A stretch of 64,000 nucleotides of DNA from Synechococcus sp. PROS-7-1. GTDB taxonomy: Bacteria; Cyanobacteriota; Cyanobacteriia; PCC-6307; Cyanobiaceae. The stretch is from positions 516,572 to 580,571 of the forward strand of contig NZ_CP047945.1 in the NCBI RefSeq assembly GCF_014279795.1, given 5' to 3'. This document shows positions 17,303-25,608 of the stretch, in pieces. The notes under the pieces were generated by a model, which did not search any database, was not told the DNA's origin, and saw only the letters and a program-made list of their open reading frames with translations. Both the position numbers and the translations under genes were made by a program. How positions within the stretch are numbered: position 1 is the stretch's first letter; the number at the start of each line of letters is the position of its first letter.

Positions 17303-17734
17303 TCAAGCGTCGAAGGTGTTGCGGCCGCTGAACTTAATGTTCGCTGGATTGGTGTTCTGGCCAATGCGCCGCGGGTTGTGTCCCACCATGGCCCGACCTT
17401 CGTTGACCTTTTCAGGGAACACACCATCGCTGGGATGGAGATACTCAGTGTCACCACCGGGGAATATCCGGTAGATCTTGTAGTCCTCGATCCGGGGCTT
17501 GAACTTGGTACGCAGCTGGGTGCCGAGCGCCAGGCACTGCTCCTTGCGGGCGAAATACATGATGTTTTCACCAGCGTTCATCATGGCGGCGCCTCCGGTG
17601 GGAAGTTCGAAGGCCTGAGCGCTGTTGCTCGTCCAGGTGATCGCGTACTTCTCTTCTGTCTCAGCGGAGTTAAGAAGACCTCCGGTGCTGCCGATGAACT
17701 GGGGAAGCTGTCCGTTCAACGCCGTTGCTGTCAT
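17303..17734 (-). CDS. psaD: Photosystem I subunit II
   Basis: PsaD is the stromal/cytoplasmic-side extrinsic subunit of photosystem I that docks ferredoxin. The 143-residue sequence is canonical: [21 protein letters not shown] near the N-terminus, the basic ferredoxin-docking middle [20 protein letters not shown], then [20 protein letters not shown] and the [12 protein letters not shown]-terminal clamp. No transmembrane segment. It is the only gene in its immediate transcription unit: an atypical histidine kinase lies upstream on the same strand, with about 94 bases between that could hold the psaD promoter. Confidence 0.98.
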   Translation of the reverse strand: MTATALNGQLPQFIGSTGGLLNSAETEEKYAITWTSNSAQAFELPTGGAAMMNAGENIMYFARKEQCLALGTQLRTKFKPRIEDYKIYRIFPGGDTEYLHPSDGVFPEKVNEGRAMVGHNPRRIGQNTNPANIKFSGRNTFDA

Positions 17735-17828
17735 GGCTGTCCTCGCGAAATCGGCATGCCTTTACGGCTGGAAAGTAGCACCGTGATTCCGCTCTGATCG
17801 CCCTACAGGCCTGGAAACTTCACACCCG

Positions 17829-19268
17829 TCAACATTGTTCAGCAATTGGGAAGAACACCGTGAGTCCCCGGTCCCGGCGTTGGGTCACTCGCCCCCCGAG
17901 GCTTTCCAGCAACCGTCGGGTCGCAGTTTGGCTGAGCTGCAGACTGCCGGTGTCGGTGTTCCAGCTGAGAACGGGGCCCAAGCGTTCCTGCGGCATCGGA
18001 TCGATCGTCTGGGCCGCGATCTGTTCTGGAGTGCGGGAAATCAGTTGGAGTTTGAGGCGTGCTCCTGCGGGTTCCAGGGTCAGAAGCAGCTTGCTTCCTG
18101 GAGGAAGACTGCGGCTGCAGCGATCCACCAGGCCCCCAAGCATTGGCTCCAGTCGGCTGGGATCGCTCAACACTGGGGGCATGCCGTCGGCGACGGTCAT
18201 CGCAAAGCCCACCCCTCTGCGTTTGAGTTGCTGCGTCCAGATCGGAGACAGCAGTCGCAACATCGCTCCCAGATCGGTTCGGGCCAGCGGCGACGGACCT
18301 TCGGGTTGCCTTTGCAGTTCCGCCGCCTGAAAGATCAGCCCGAAGCGATCGATTTGCTCGCTGCATTCGGTGTCAATCTGCTGAAGACGCTCCATCGCTT
18401 TTTCAGGTAGGTCGCGGCGGCGCAAGAGCGAGCGGATCAGCGTGCGGATTGTCGCCAGGGGTGTTCTCACCTCATGGGCGATCGCTTCCAACAGAGAGAG
18501 TTCGGCATCGATTTCGCCTGAGGCGTGCGATGGAGGAGCGTCCTGGGGTGACTCGTTGGCGGTTCGAAGCGTCACGGTGGGAGCCATCGACGCAAGCCGC
18601 TGGGCGAGCTCTGGCCAAAAATGAAGCGCCAGATCTCCGCTGCTCTGAAGCGGGCCGAGGTCGCTCAGAGCCTGATGAAGACCCTCGGCCTGTGCCGGAT
18701 CATCCTCTTTAAGCCTTTGCTCCACCAGCCTGAGGACCCCAGTCAGAAGGCTGGGCTCGCTGCGCATCAAAAGCCTGCGTTGTCCTTCATGGCCCTGCAG
18801 GGCCAGCGCGACTTGCAGGTTGTTGGTGATCACAAGCAGGAAAGGATCTTGGCTGTCCTCGGCACGCAGGGTCATGCGCTGGAATCGGTGGCTGAGGAGG
18901 GGCTCCTCTGCAGCACCCGTCGGTGCGCTGATCAGATCAGAGGGAAGCAGTGTGCTGCCCTGAAGGTCGTTGAGAAGCGTCAGGGCTTCAGGTGCCCACA
19001 CCCAGCCCCGGTATCGCTGCAGTAACTCGGGTGCGTAAAGGGCCGGCAGGGGGGCTGCGATCCACACCCCTTCCAAGCTGGAATTATCGCCAAGCAACCG
19101 CTGCTGCAGAACCTCGAGCGCTCCCCACCAGAGACGCCGAGCATGGGCATCATCCGCCTTGCCTTCAGGCACTCCCTCGGCCATCAAGCGGTGGATTGAA
19201 TGCAGTGGCGTGCTGGTGTCAGTCAACGGACCAAGGCGCGCCGTGAGCGGCGAGCCACCGAAAGACAC
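17829..19268 (-). CDS. Atypical sensor histidine kinase
   Basis: A 479-residue protein. Residues 1-250 form an unassigned sensor region without clear membrane segments. Around 255-310 is a HisKA dimerisation domain with the H-box EAIAHEVRTPLATIRTLIRS (phospho-accepting His). The C-terminal part should be an HATPase_c domain, but the N-box position reads MLGGLVDRCSRSL with no Asn and no clear DxGxG or GxGxG loops follow; it ends ESLGGRVTQRRDRGLTVFFP, which is the usual last strand. ATP binding is therefore questionable. Located between rodA and psaD. The ATG at 19268 overlaps the rodA 3' end by 46 bases; a later ATG at 19184 avoids this. Confidence 0.78.
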   Translation of the reverse strand: MSFGGSPLTARLGPLTDTSTPLHSIHRLMAEGVPEGKADDAHARRLWWGALEVLQQRLLGDNSSLEGVWIAAPLPALYAPELLQRYRGWVWAPEALTLLNDLQGSTLLPSDLISAPTGAAEEPLLSHRFQRMTLRAEDSQDPFLLVITNNLQVALALQGHEGQRRLLMRSEPSLLTGVLRLVEQRLKEDDPAQAEGLHQALSDLGPLQSSGDLALHFWPELAQRLASMAPTVTLRTANESPQDAPPSHASGEIDAELSLLEAIAHEVRTPLATIRTLIRSLLRRRDLPEKAMERLQQIDTECSEQIDRFGLIFQAAELQRQPEGPSPLARTDLGAMLRLLSPIWTQQLKRRGVGFAMTVADGMPPVLSDPSRLEPMLGGLVDRCSRSLPPGSKLLLTLEPAGARLKLQLISRTPEQIAAQTIDPMPQERLGPVLSWNTDTGSLQLSQTATRRLLESLGGRVTQRRDRGLTVFFPIAEQC

Positions 19269-20497
19269 AGTCCCAGCGCGATGAAATTCACGACCATGGC
19301 ACTACGTCCGTAACTCAGGAACGGCAAGGGGATCCCGGTGACGGGGCCAAGGCCGATGGTCATGAAGATGTTCACCACCACCTGGAACATGAGCATGGTG
19401 GCGACTCCGATGACCACCAGAGATTCGAAATCCGAGCGTGCCCTCCCAGCCACCTGCAGGAGCCGCCACATCAACAGCATGAAGCCCACCACGACGAGAG
19501 CTGTTCCGAGAAATCCGGTTTCCTCTCCCAGTGCGCTGAAGATGAAATCGGTGTGTTGTTCCGGGATGAATCGCAATTTGGTGAGTTGTCCCTGGAGGAG
19601 TCCGGTGCCGAACAGTCCTCCTGAGCCGATGCCCACCGTGCTTTGGAGAAGGTGATAGCCGCCACCCAAGGGATCCTTTGTGGGATCGAGAAAGAGCACT
19701 AAACGATCGCGCTGGTAGTCCTGCAATCCGTTCTGCCAGAGCCAGGGAGTGATTAACGCGGAGGCCCCTTGGACGAGGGAGACAAGAACGAGGGCCACCC
19801 GTTTCCAAGGCAGGGACCGATAGGCGATCGCGAGGGTCAGGGGAATCCATGCTGCCAATCCCCAGGGGAAGAGGCCTGCTAGCAGTGCTGTCATCAGCGG
19901 TGAGAGCAGCAGGAGCAACCACTCAAATGGCATCCCAGACCAATAGAGCATCGTGAGCAGCAGGGCGCCGAAGACCAGAGAGGTGCCGAGATCTGGCTGG
20001 ATGAAGACCAACAGCCAAGGAAGTGAAATCACGGCGAGTGGTCGGAGAAGATCCACCGGCCGTTCCACCGGGTGGCGATCCAGCACTGCGGCCAGCAGGA
20101 GGATGGCGGCCAGCTTGGCGAACTCCGATGGCTGCACATGCACGCCGCCGACGCTGATCCAGCGCTGGGCTCCAAGAGCCGTTGTGCCGATCATCCGCAC
20201 CGCCACAAGGCTGATCACCGTTGCTCCATAGATCGGAATGAGCAAGGGTTTGAGCCTCAGCATCGACAGTCTCGCGAGCAGGAGTGCAATCACGACGCCC
20301 ACACCTGCGGTGATCCAGTGCTGATACCAGTTGGCGTAGTTGGCCTGGCGCTGCGTGCTGGCGATGAGGAGACCGGCCACGGCAATCATGGCGAGAGGGA
20401 TGCCCCAGAGAATCCAGTCGCGATCGCGGGCCCGGCGGCGGCGGCTCCCGGACTGTGAGAAAAGCTTTTGTCCGCTGCGGCCGAGTCCGTTCAGCAT
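19223..20497 (-). CDS. rodA: Rod-shape-determining SEDS glycosyltransferase
   Basis: RodA polymerises lipid II into peptidoglycan glycan strands during cell elongation, in the inner membrane. The 424-residue protein has about ten hydrophobic segments, the SEDS signature GGVHVQPSEFAKLAAILLLA, FIQPDLGTSLVF, GGYHLLQSTVGIGSGG, IPEQHTDFIFSALGEETGF and IGLGPVTGIPLPFLSYGRS, all diagnostic for the FtsW/RodA/SpoVE family. RodA rather than FtsW is inferred from the N-terminus and length. It lies 2 bases after mrp. Confidence 0.92.
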   Translation of the reverse strand: MLNGLGRSGQKLFSQSGSRRRRARDRDWILWGIPLAMIAVAGLLIASTQRQANYANWYQHWITAGVGVVIALLLARLSMLRLKPLLIPIYGATVISLVAVRMIGTTALGAQRWISVGGVHVQPSEFAKLAAILLLAAVLDRHPVERPVDLLRPLAVISLPWLLVFIQPDLGTSLVFGALLLTMLYWSGMPFEWLLLLLSPLMTALLAGLFPWGLAAWIPLTLAIAYRSLPWKRVALVLVSLVQGASALITPWLWQNGLQDYQRDRLVLFLDPTKDPLGGGYHLLQSTVGIGSGGLFGTGLLQGQLTKLRFIPEQHTDFIFSALGEETGFLGTALVVVGFMLLMWRLLQVAGRARSDFESLVVIGVATMLMFQVVVNIFMTIGLGPVTGIPLPFLSYGRSAMVVNFIALGLCLSVARRSRRALVR

Positions 20498-20499
20498 GA

Positions 20500-21576
20500 T
20501 CAGCGGCCGGACTGCACCACTGGCGAGAGTCGACCGGCCAGCTCGATAAACACCCTGGCACTGATGGAGTCAGGCTGGGCCAAGGTGATCGGCTGGCCCT
20601 GATCGCCTCCGGCCTGCAGCTGCATCTCCATGGGGATTTCCGCCAGCAAGGGAACGTCGAAGGCCTCCGCCAGGGTTTTACCTCCACCAGACCCGAAAAG
20701 CGCGTAACGCTTTTCCGGTTGATCCGGAGGGATGAACGCGCTCATGTTCTCGACAACACCGAGCACTGGGATTCCCATCTGGCGGAACATGGCCAGTCCC
20801 CGACGGGCGTCCTGCAAAGCCACTTGCTGAGGGGTTGTCACGATCACAACGCCTGCCATGGGAACGGCCTGCGCGAGGGACAGCTGGGCATCACCGGTCC
20901 CTGGTGGAAGGTCCACGACCAGCACGTCCCGTTCTCCCCAATTCACCTGATAAAGGAACTGGCGGATGATCCCGTTGAGCATCGGGCCACGCCAGATCAC
21001 CGGTTGGTTCTCCTCAATCAGCAGACCCATCGACACCATGGCCACACCACAGGTCTCGATCGGCTGCATGCACTGGTTGTCCCCGCTGCCGCTGACTTCG
21101 GGAGTGCGATCGGCCACACCCAACATGGTGGGTGCATTGGGGCCGTAAATGTCTGCGTCCAGCAGACCTACCCGCAACCCCTGGCTGGCGAAGGCGCAGG
21201 CCAGATTGACGGCCACGGTGCTCTTGCCGACACCACCCTTGCCGCTGCTCACGGCGATCACATGCTTCACGCCAGGAATGGCCTGGCGTTCCGCGGCTTG
21301 TCCATGCCCTGCCTGGCCGATGCCGCCTTGAGAGGGAGGCTGCCCCACCTCGATCTGCACGTCATCAATCCCCTCGAGTCCCAGCAGACGGGCGCGTGCG
21401 TCGTTGACGATTCGGTCGCGCTGGCCCTGGGCAAAGCCAGGCAAATTCAGACGGATCACAGCGCGCGGTGGAGAGATGCGCACCTGATCAAGCCAGCCGA
21501 GGTCCAGGAGTGAGCGGTCGCTACCTGCATCACGGAGGTCGCTGAGCGCCTGAGTGGCCTGTTCCGCTGAGGTCAT
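20500..21576 (-). CDS. mrp: Mrp/ApbC-type Fe-S cluster carrier ATPase
   Basis: A 358-residue P-loop ATPase of the Mrp/NBP35 family, which carries and delivers iron-sulfur clusters. Residues 1-90 are a MIP18/DUF59-like domain (VRISPPRAVIRLNLPGFAQG). The deviant Walker A loop is VSSGKGGVGKSTVAVNLA, then DADIYGPNAPTMLG and the switch VVDLPPGTGDAQL. The usual C-terminal CxxC that bridges a cluster in many Mrp proteins is not visible; the segment reads NMSAFIPPDQPEKRYALFGSGGG where many have CPHC. The gene precedes rodA by 2 bases and diverges from hemF. Confidence 0.92.
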   Translation of the reverse strand: MTSAEQATQALSDLRDAGSDRSLLDLGWLDQVRISPPRAVIRLNLPGFAQGQRDRIVNDARARLLGLEGIDDVQIEVGQPPSQGGIGQAGHGQAAERQAIPGVKHVIAVSSGKGGVGKSTVAVNLACAFASQGLRVGLLDADIYGPNAPTMLGVADRTPEVSGSGDNQCMQPIETCGVAMVSMGLLIEENQPVIWRGPMLNGIIRQFLYQVNWGERDVLVVDLPPGTGDAQLSLAQAVPMAGVVIVTTPQQVALQDARRGLAMFRQMGIPVLGVVENMSAFIPPDQPEKRYALFGSGGGKTLAEAFDVPLLAEIPMEMQLQAGGDQGQPITLAQPDSISARVFIELAGRLSPVVQSGR

Positions 21577-21691
21577 CCGTCCCGTTCGTTGGGATGGATC
21601 CTAGGGGCGCTTCCCATAACAGTCCTTCACACCTTCTTGTCGGGGGAGGCACTGGGCTGAAATGGTCAAAAGCTCTCCATCTCTGCCAACC

Positions 21692-22795
21692 ATGATCCGT
21701 TCCCTGTTCAAGCGTTGGAAGGGGCAGTCACCGCAAGACAGTCTGGTGTCAAGCACCTCCGAGATGCCCGGGGAACGCCCTCCAGCCGACTCGCGTGCAC
21801 GTGCGCGGGCGCTTGTGATGGCGCTTCAGGATGAGATCTGTGCTGGCTTGGAGCAGATCGATGGGTCTGGCCGCTTCCAGGAGGAGAGCTGGGAGCGGCC
21901 TGAAGGTGGTGGCGGTCGTTCCAGGGTGATGCGTGAAGGCCGGATCTTTGAGCAGGGCGGAGTGAATTTCTCCGAGGTTCAGGGTGAGGAGCTTCCTCCT
22001 TCCATCCTCAAACAGCGGCCTGAGGCCAAGGGGCATCCGTGGTTCGCCACTGGGACATCCATGGTTCTGCATCCCCGGAACCCCTTTGTGCCAACGGTTC
22101 ATCTCAACTACCGCTACTTCGAGGCCGGTCCGGTGTGGTGGTTCGGAGGCGGTGCCGATCTCACTCCCTTTTATCCCTTCCTGGAGGATGCCCGTCACTT
22201 CCACCGCACCCATCAAGAGGCGTGCGATTCCGTGGATGAGCGTCTCTATCAGGTGTTCAAGCCCTGGTGTGATGAGTACTTCTTCCTCAAGCACCGTCAG
22301 GAAACAAGGGGAGTCGGAGGAATTTTCTACGACTACCAGGATGGTTCCGGACGTCTTTACCGGGGGCAGGACCCTGAAGGTCCTGCAGCGCGCAAGGCTT
22401 CGGAGATCGGCGCAGTGCCCTTGAGCTGGGAACAGCTTTTTGCACTGGCTGGTGCCAACGGACGGGCGTTTCTGCCTGCTTATTCGCCCATCATCGAGAG
22501 ACGGAATGGGTTGTCCTACGGAGACCGTGAGCGCCAGTTCCAGCTGTATCGCCGGGGGCGTTACGTGGAGTTCAATCTGGTTTGGGACCGCGGCACGATC
22601 TTTGGATTGCAGACGAACGGACGCACCGAATCCATCCTGATGTCGCTTCCGCCACTGGCCCGGTGGGAGTACGCCTACCAGCCTGCTCCGGGATCCAGAG
22701 AAGCTTTGCTCACTGATCTCTTCACCCGTCCTCAGGACTGGTTCGGTGATCCTTCCCTCGAGGATCGCTGCCGCCCCCACCAAGCTGTGAATTGA
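21692..22795 (+). CDS. hemF: Oxygen-dependent coproporphyrinogen III oxidase
   Basis: HemF oxidatively decarboxylates coproporphyrinogen III to protoporphyrinogen IX, on the heme and chlorophyll path. The 367-residue protein has [50 protein letters not shown] and [20 protein letters not shown] [16 protein letters not shown], all signatures of the aerobic enzyme. I chose the ATG at 21692 ([10 protein letters not shown]); an in-frame ATG lies at 21662. The 3' end overlaps a convergent amidase gene by 74 bases. Confidence 0.97.
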   Translation: MIRSLFKRWKGQSPQDSLVSSTSEMPGERPPADSRARARALVMALQDEICAGLEQIDGSGRFQEESWERPEGGGGRSRVMREGRIFEQGGVNFSEVQGEELPPSILKQRPEAKGHPWFATGTSMVLHPRNPFVPTVHLNYRYFEAGPVWWFGGGADLTPFYPFLEDARHFHRTHQEACDSVDERLYQVFKPWCDEYFFLKHRQETRGVGGIFYDYQDGSGRLYRGQDPEGPAARKASEIGAVPLSWEQLFALAGANGRAFLPAYSPIIERRNGLSYGDRERQFQLYRRGRYVEFNLVWDRGTIFGLQTNGRTESILMSLPPLARWEYAYQPAPGSREALLTDLFTRPQDWFGDPSLEDRCRPHQAVN

Positions 22796-23558
22796 GCGTG
22801 GGGGGTGGAGCGTTGAGCCCCTGCTCGATGGCCTCAATGATGCGGTGGGCCAGCGCTTCAATCACAGCGTCCTGGCTGGCTGGATCTCGCAGTCGGGCTT
22901 CGAGGTTTGCTTCCAGCTTGCCGATCTCCAGGATGCTGATGCCCCGCCTTGGTGCACCAAGACCTCCCCGAAACTGCAGGGGGTAGCGACCGAAGTTCAG
23001 GGCCAGGCTTTCATCAATGCGGCTGGGGGAGCGTCTCAGGCTGGGAATCAGCCCGGAACCGTAGCCGTCAGGGCCGTAGGCATCGAAGTGGATTTCAAGG
23101 GCATATCCACCCGCGGCGTGGTGGTGGCGACCGACTGACCAGTTGGTGCGTGGGTCGTTTTCATCAAGGATCGTCAGGGCATTCGGTTCGTAACCACTGA
23201 TGTTGAGGGCGCGTGCCCGCCCTTGGCGAACCACCGCGTCGCGAATCTTTCGGTTCCAGAACAGCTCGTCGCGCATTCTTGGATCCATGGGTTTGGCACC
23301 GCGGCGGTCAACGGCGGCACCCGAGGTGCCGGCTCCCTCGATGCCCTGAGAGTCGGCATGGCCTGCAAGAAGCAGAATCCGCACACCCTGGTGTTCACGG
23401 CGACGCCCAACCCAGGTTGCTTCCAGTTGGACTTGAGGCCCAGTGAGAAGGTCGTCGCCAGGCTGGCGCGGTGCATCCGCCGCTGTCGCCAGGCCGAGCA
23501 GAAGCAGCAGCCCTGTGATGTTTAGGCCTGCTGGCAGCAGCAATGGCCGGAGCTTCAC
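22722..23558 (-). CDS. Exported N-acetylmuramoyl-L-alanine amidase-like protein
   Basis: A 278-residue protein with an N-terminal signal sequence (residues 1-27, [18 protein letters not shown]). The core resembles zinc Amidase_3 enzymes, which cleave the amide between muramic acid and the stem peptide: [11 protein letters not shown] (first His), [10 protein letters not shown] (where the second His is followed by Asp) and [10 protein letters not shown] (catalytic Glu). The sequence drifts from the classic motifs, so activity is likely but not certain. The C-terminus is Pro/Gly-rich and overlaps the convergent hemF 3' end. It follows a heme-c assembly gene by 2 bases. Confidence 0.72.
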   Translation of the reverse strand: MKLRPLLLPAGLNITGLLLLLGLATAADAPRQPGDDLLTGPQVQLEATWVGRRREHQGVRILLLAGHADSQGIEGAGTSGAAVDRRGAKPMDPRMRDELFWNRKIRDAVVRQGRARALNISGYEPNALTILDENDPRTNWSVGRHHHAAGGYALEIHFDAYGPDGYGSGLIPSLRRSPSRIDESLALNFGRYPLQFRGGLGAPRRGISILEIGKLEANLEARLRDPASQDAVIEALAHRIIEAIEQGLNAPPPTLNSQLGGGGSDPRGKDHRTSPEDG

Positions 23559-23560
23559 GA

Positions 23561-24115
23561 TCAGATCGGAGACGAGAGCAGAGCGCCATCACTGGCCAGC
23601 TGCAGTGGACCGCCCAGGGCGAGTTCAAGAGCGATCAGCTCATCGCGATGGGCTTGCAGCCGCAGGGTGCTGCCTTCGCTGTCTTCGGTTTCGACAAGGC
23701 GAATTTGTAGGCCCTCTTCCCGCTGAGCTCTCCGGGTGTAAACCAATCCTGCCAAGGGGCCGAGGCTGGCGATGAACAAGGGCCACCAGCCAAGCCCAGG
23801 GTTCACTTGGCGGATCACGAGGCCCAAGCTGCCAGCTCCCACCGTGCCGAGAACCGATAACAGAATCGCAAGCGCAGAACTGCTCTCGACGCGGCCGCGG
23901 TATTCCAACAGGCAGCGGTCGGCATCACCTCCATGGCGATTCCACCCCCGCTGCTTGAGCCACTGATCAAGACCCTCAAGCACTTCCAGTGGTGGGCGGG
24001 GTGAATGCACCTCCACAATCGTGGTTCGGTCTTTGCTGGCGGCACGGAGAAAGAAGATCAGGCCGATCCCCAGCAGGAGGGTGAGGAGCAGGGTGGAGGT
24101 CTGAGGCGAGGGCAT
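23561..24115 (-). CDS. Cofactor assembly of complex C, subunit B (CCB2/CCB4-type)
   Basis: A 184-residue membrane protein: one N-terminal segment (LLLTLLLGIGLIFFLRAAS), a cytoplasmic stretch with EVLEGLDQWLKQRGW and a later hydrophobic pair (ALAILLSVLGTVGAGSLGLVI, LGWWPLFIASLGPLAGLVY). This pattern and the phrases SPRPPLEVL and YTRRAQREEGLQIRL fit the cyanobacterial CCB2/CCB4 family, which helps attach the unusual heme ci to cytochrome b6 of the b6f complex. Assignment is from remembered family features. It is upstream of the amidase gene by 2 bases. Confidence 0.72.
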   Translation of the reverse strand: MPSPQTSTLLLTLLLGIGLIFFLRAASKDRTTIVEVHSPRPPLEVLEGLDQWLKQRGWNRHGGDADRCLLEYRGRVESSSALAILLSVLGTVGAGSLGLVIRQVNPGLGWWPLFIASLGPLAGLVYTRRAQREEGLQIRLVETEDSEGSTLRLQAHRDELIALELALGGPLQLASDGALLSSPI

Positions 24116-24145
24116 CGGTAGCCGCCAAGGGCACTGAAGACCGTT

Positions 24146-24547
24146 CTAAGTGGTGATTGGGGCATGCTCGTGGAGCCAGCGCGTCCAGGGCTTCATCAGG
24201 CGCTCGGCCTGATCGCGTGCGTCCTGATGGAGGTGGAGCATGCGACGGGGGCGGCCCCTGCTGGGACAGCGTTTTGTGTAGCAATCGAGCATCTCCTGGC
24301 GTTCCAGGAAGTCGACGGCCTGATGCAGAACCGTTTCTGAGAGACGCAGCTGGGGATGGTCGTGCTGGAGTCGCTGGAGCAGGCCTGATGGATAGCTGTC
24401 GCTTTGCAGAAGACAGGCCAGAACCCAGCACACGGCGAGCTCAAGATCCAGAAATTGCGGTGGTGGCTGCTGGAAGTAATCCTCGATGTCGGCCAGGCAG
24501 GCGCGCGTGGGTTTGCGGTGGGAAAGCATGAGACGCTGCTGTCTCAT
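24146..24547 (-). CDS. PadR/Pex-like winged-helix regulator
   Basis: A 133-residue protein with a predicted winged helix: LELAVCWVLACLLQSDSYPSGLLQRL (helix 1 and turn), LRLSETVLHQAVDFLERQEML (recognition helix) and a basic wing YTKRCPSRGRPRRMLHL. The C-terminal helix DQAERLMKPWTRWLHEH could dimerise. This is the PadR layout, shared with the clock-related Pex of freshwater Synechococcus. Which genes it controls is unknown. The start may be the ATG at 24547 or a second one at 24529; three phased GTCT repeats overlap this start region and could be its own operator. Confidence 0.65.
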   Translation of the reverse strand: MRQQRLMLSHRKPTRACLADIEDYFQQPPPQFLDLELAVCWVLACLLQSDSYPSGLLQRLQHDHPQLRLSETVLHQAVDFLERQEMLDCYTKRCPSRGRPRRMLHLHQDARDQAERLMKPWTRWLHEHAPITT

Positions 24548-24572
24548 TTTTGTCTAGCTCAGTCTCATTCTG
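24541..24572. promoter_or_regulatory. Three phased GTCT repeats at PadR-like start
   Basis: GTCTCATT occurs at 24541-24548 and again at 24562-24569, with GTCTAGCT between at 24552-24559. The spacing is 11 and 10 bases, one helical turn each, so all three face the same side of DNA. They lie at the start of the PadR-like gene, in the divergent region shared with the RNase D gene. Confidence 0.35.
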
Positions 24573-24650
24573 ATTTTCAAGCGGTGGGAGGAAGTTCGTC
24601 CCTTCAGCGGTCAGAGTGGTCAATGTTCTGCCTGTTTCGAGTGGTCAGTC

Positions 24651-25295
24651 ATGGCTGAGATTCCCAGCGAGCCCCATGCCTTTGTTGTTCTCGACGGCGA
24701 CTTAAACGAGGAGTGGGCGGAGCGCTACGCAGGGTCAACAGCTCTGGCCGTGGATACCGAAGCCATGGGTCTGATTCATGGTCGCGATCGGCTCTGCCTC
24801 GTTCAGATCTGTGATGACAACGATCAGGTGGCTTGCATCCGGATTGCCCTCGGGCAGTCGGAAGCTCCCCGTCTCAAAGCGCTGATGGAAGCCGCGACGA
24901 TCGAGAAGGTGTTCCATTTCGCCCGGTTCGATGTCGCTGCACTAGCCACTGGGCTGGGGATCAGGGTGAATCCTCTCTTCTGCACGAAGGTCGGCAGCCG
25001 TTTGGCTCGCACCTACACCCCGCGCCACGGTTTGAAGGATCTGGTGATGGAGCTTGTGGGAGTCGAACTCGATAAACAAGCTCAAAGCAGCGATTGGGGT
25101 CGGGTTGATGAACTCACCGATGTTCAACTGGCTTATGCAGCCAACGATGCCCGATACCTGCTCGCCGCTCGGCGGCAGTTAGAGGTCATGCTGCGCCGCG
25201 AAGGGCGCTGGGAACTGGCCCAGAGTTGCTTTCAGTGCATTCCTGTGATGTCGGATCTTGATCGCTTCCGTTTCGTCAATACCTTCGAGCACTGA
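24651..25295 (+). CDS. Ribonuclease D-like 3'-5' exonuclease
   Basis: A 214-residue DEDD exonuclease domain without the C-terminal HRDC domain of E. coli RNase D. The DEDDy residues can be placed: ALAVDTEAMGL (Exo I, D-x-E), KVFHFARFDVAAL (Exo II) and LAYAANDARYLLAAR (Exo III, Y-x3-D). It would trim RNA 3' ends, for example tRNA precursors. Short stand-alone forms are common in cyanobacteria. It is divergent from the PadR-like gene. Confidence 0.88.
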   Translation: MAEIPSEPHAFVVLDGDLNEEWAERYAGSTALAVDTEAMGLIHGRDRLCLVQICDDNDQVACIRIALGQSEAPRLKALMEAATIEKVFHFARFDVAALATGLGIRVNPLFCTKVGSRLARTYTPRHGLKDLVMELVGVELDKQAQSSDWGRVDELTDVQLAYAANDARYLLAARRQLEVMLRREGRWELAQSCFQCIPVMSDLDRFRFVNTFEH

Positions 25296-25309
25296 TCCTG
25301 GCGATTGGC

Positions 25310-25564
25310 TCAGTCTTCGAGCATGAAGTGCTGATCGATGGGTTGGGCCTCCAGCAACTGATCGAGTGCTTCCCCCGAGGTGGCTTCGTTCTTGGCCTGA
25401 TCAAGCAGGTTGGATGCCACCTGAAGACGGGCTGGGAGGTCTTTGGCGCCTGATCGCGCGGCTTCGTGTTCCACCCTCCGACGCGCTGCGGACTGGCTGA
25501 TGCTGAGGCAGCTCGCCAGTTCCGCGCACAGTCTCAGATAGTTGTGATCCTGAATCGCGGCCAT
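25310..25564 (-). CDS. Conserved hypothetical small protein
   Basis: An 84-residue acidic helical protein starting at the ATG at 25564 (MAAIQDHNYLRLCAEL). The N-terminal 45 residues look like a helix-turn-helix: ELASCLSISQSAARRRVEHEAAR could be a DNA-binding pair of helices. The rest is a helical tail ending HFMLED. I do not recognise a named family. The frame stays open upstream, but that part overlaps the next gene. Convergent with the RNase D gene. Confidence 0.6.
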   Translation of the reverse strand: MAAIQDHNYLRLCAELASCLSISQSAARRRVEHEAARSGAKDLPARLQVASNLLDQAKNEATSGEALDQLLEAQPIDQHFMLED

Positions 25565-25608
25565 GGCGGAGAGGGAGGGGCAGAATTGCCTCTGTGATGC
25601 AATCAGTA

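Noticed and set aside
21749-22861. 370-codon minus-strand frame opposite hemF
   Set aside because: hemF is unambiguous on the plus strand; the mirror frame has no family features.
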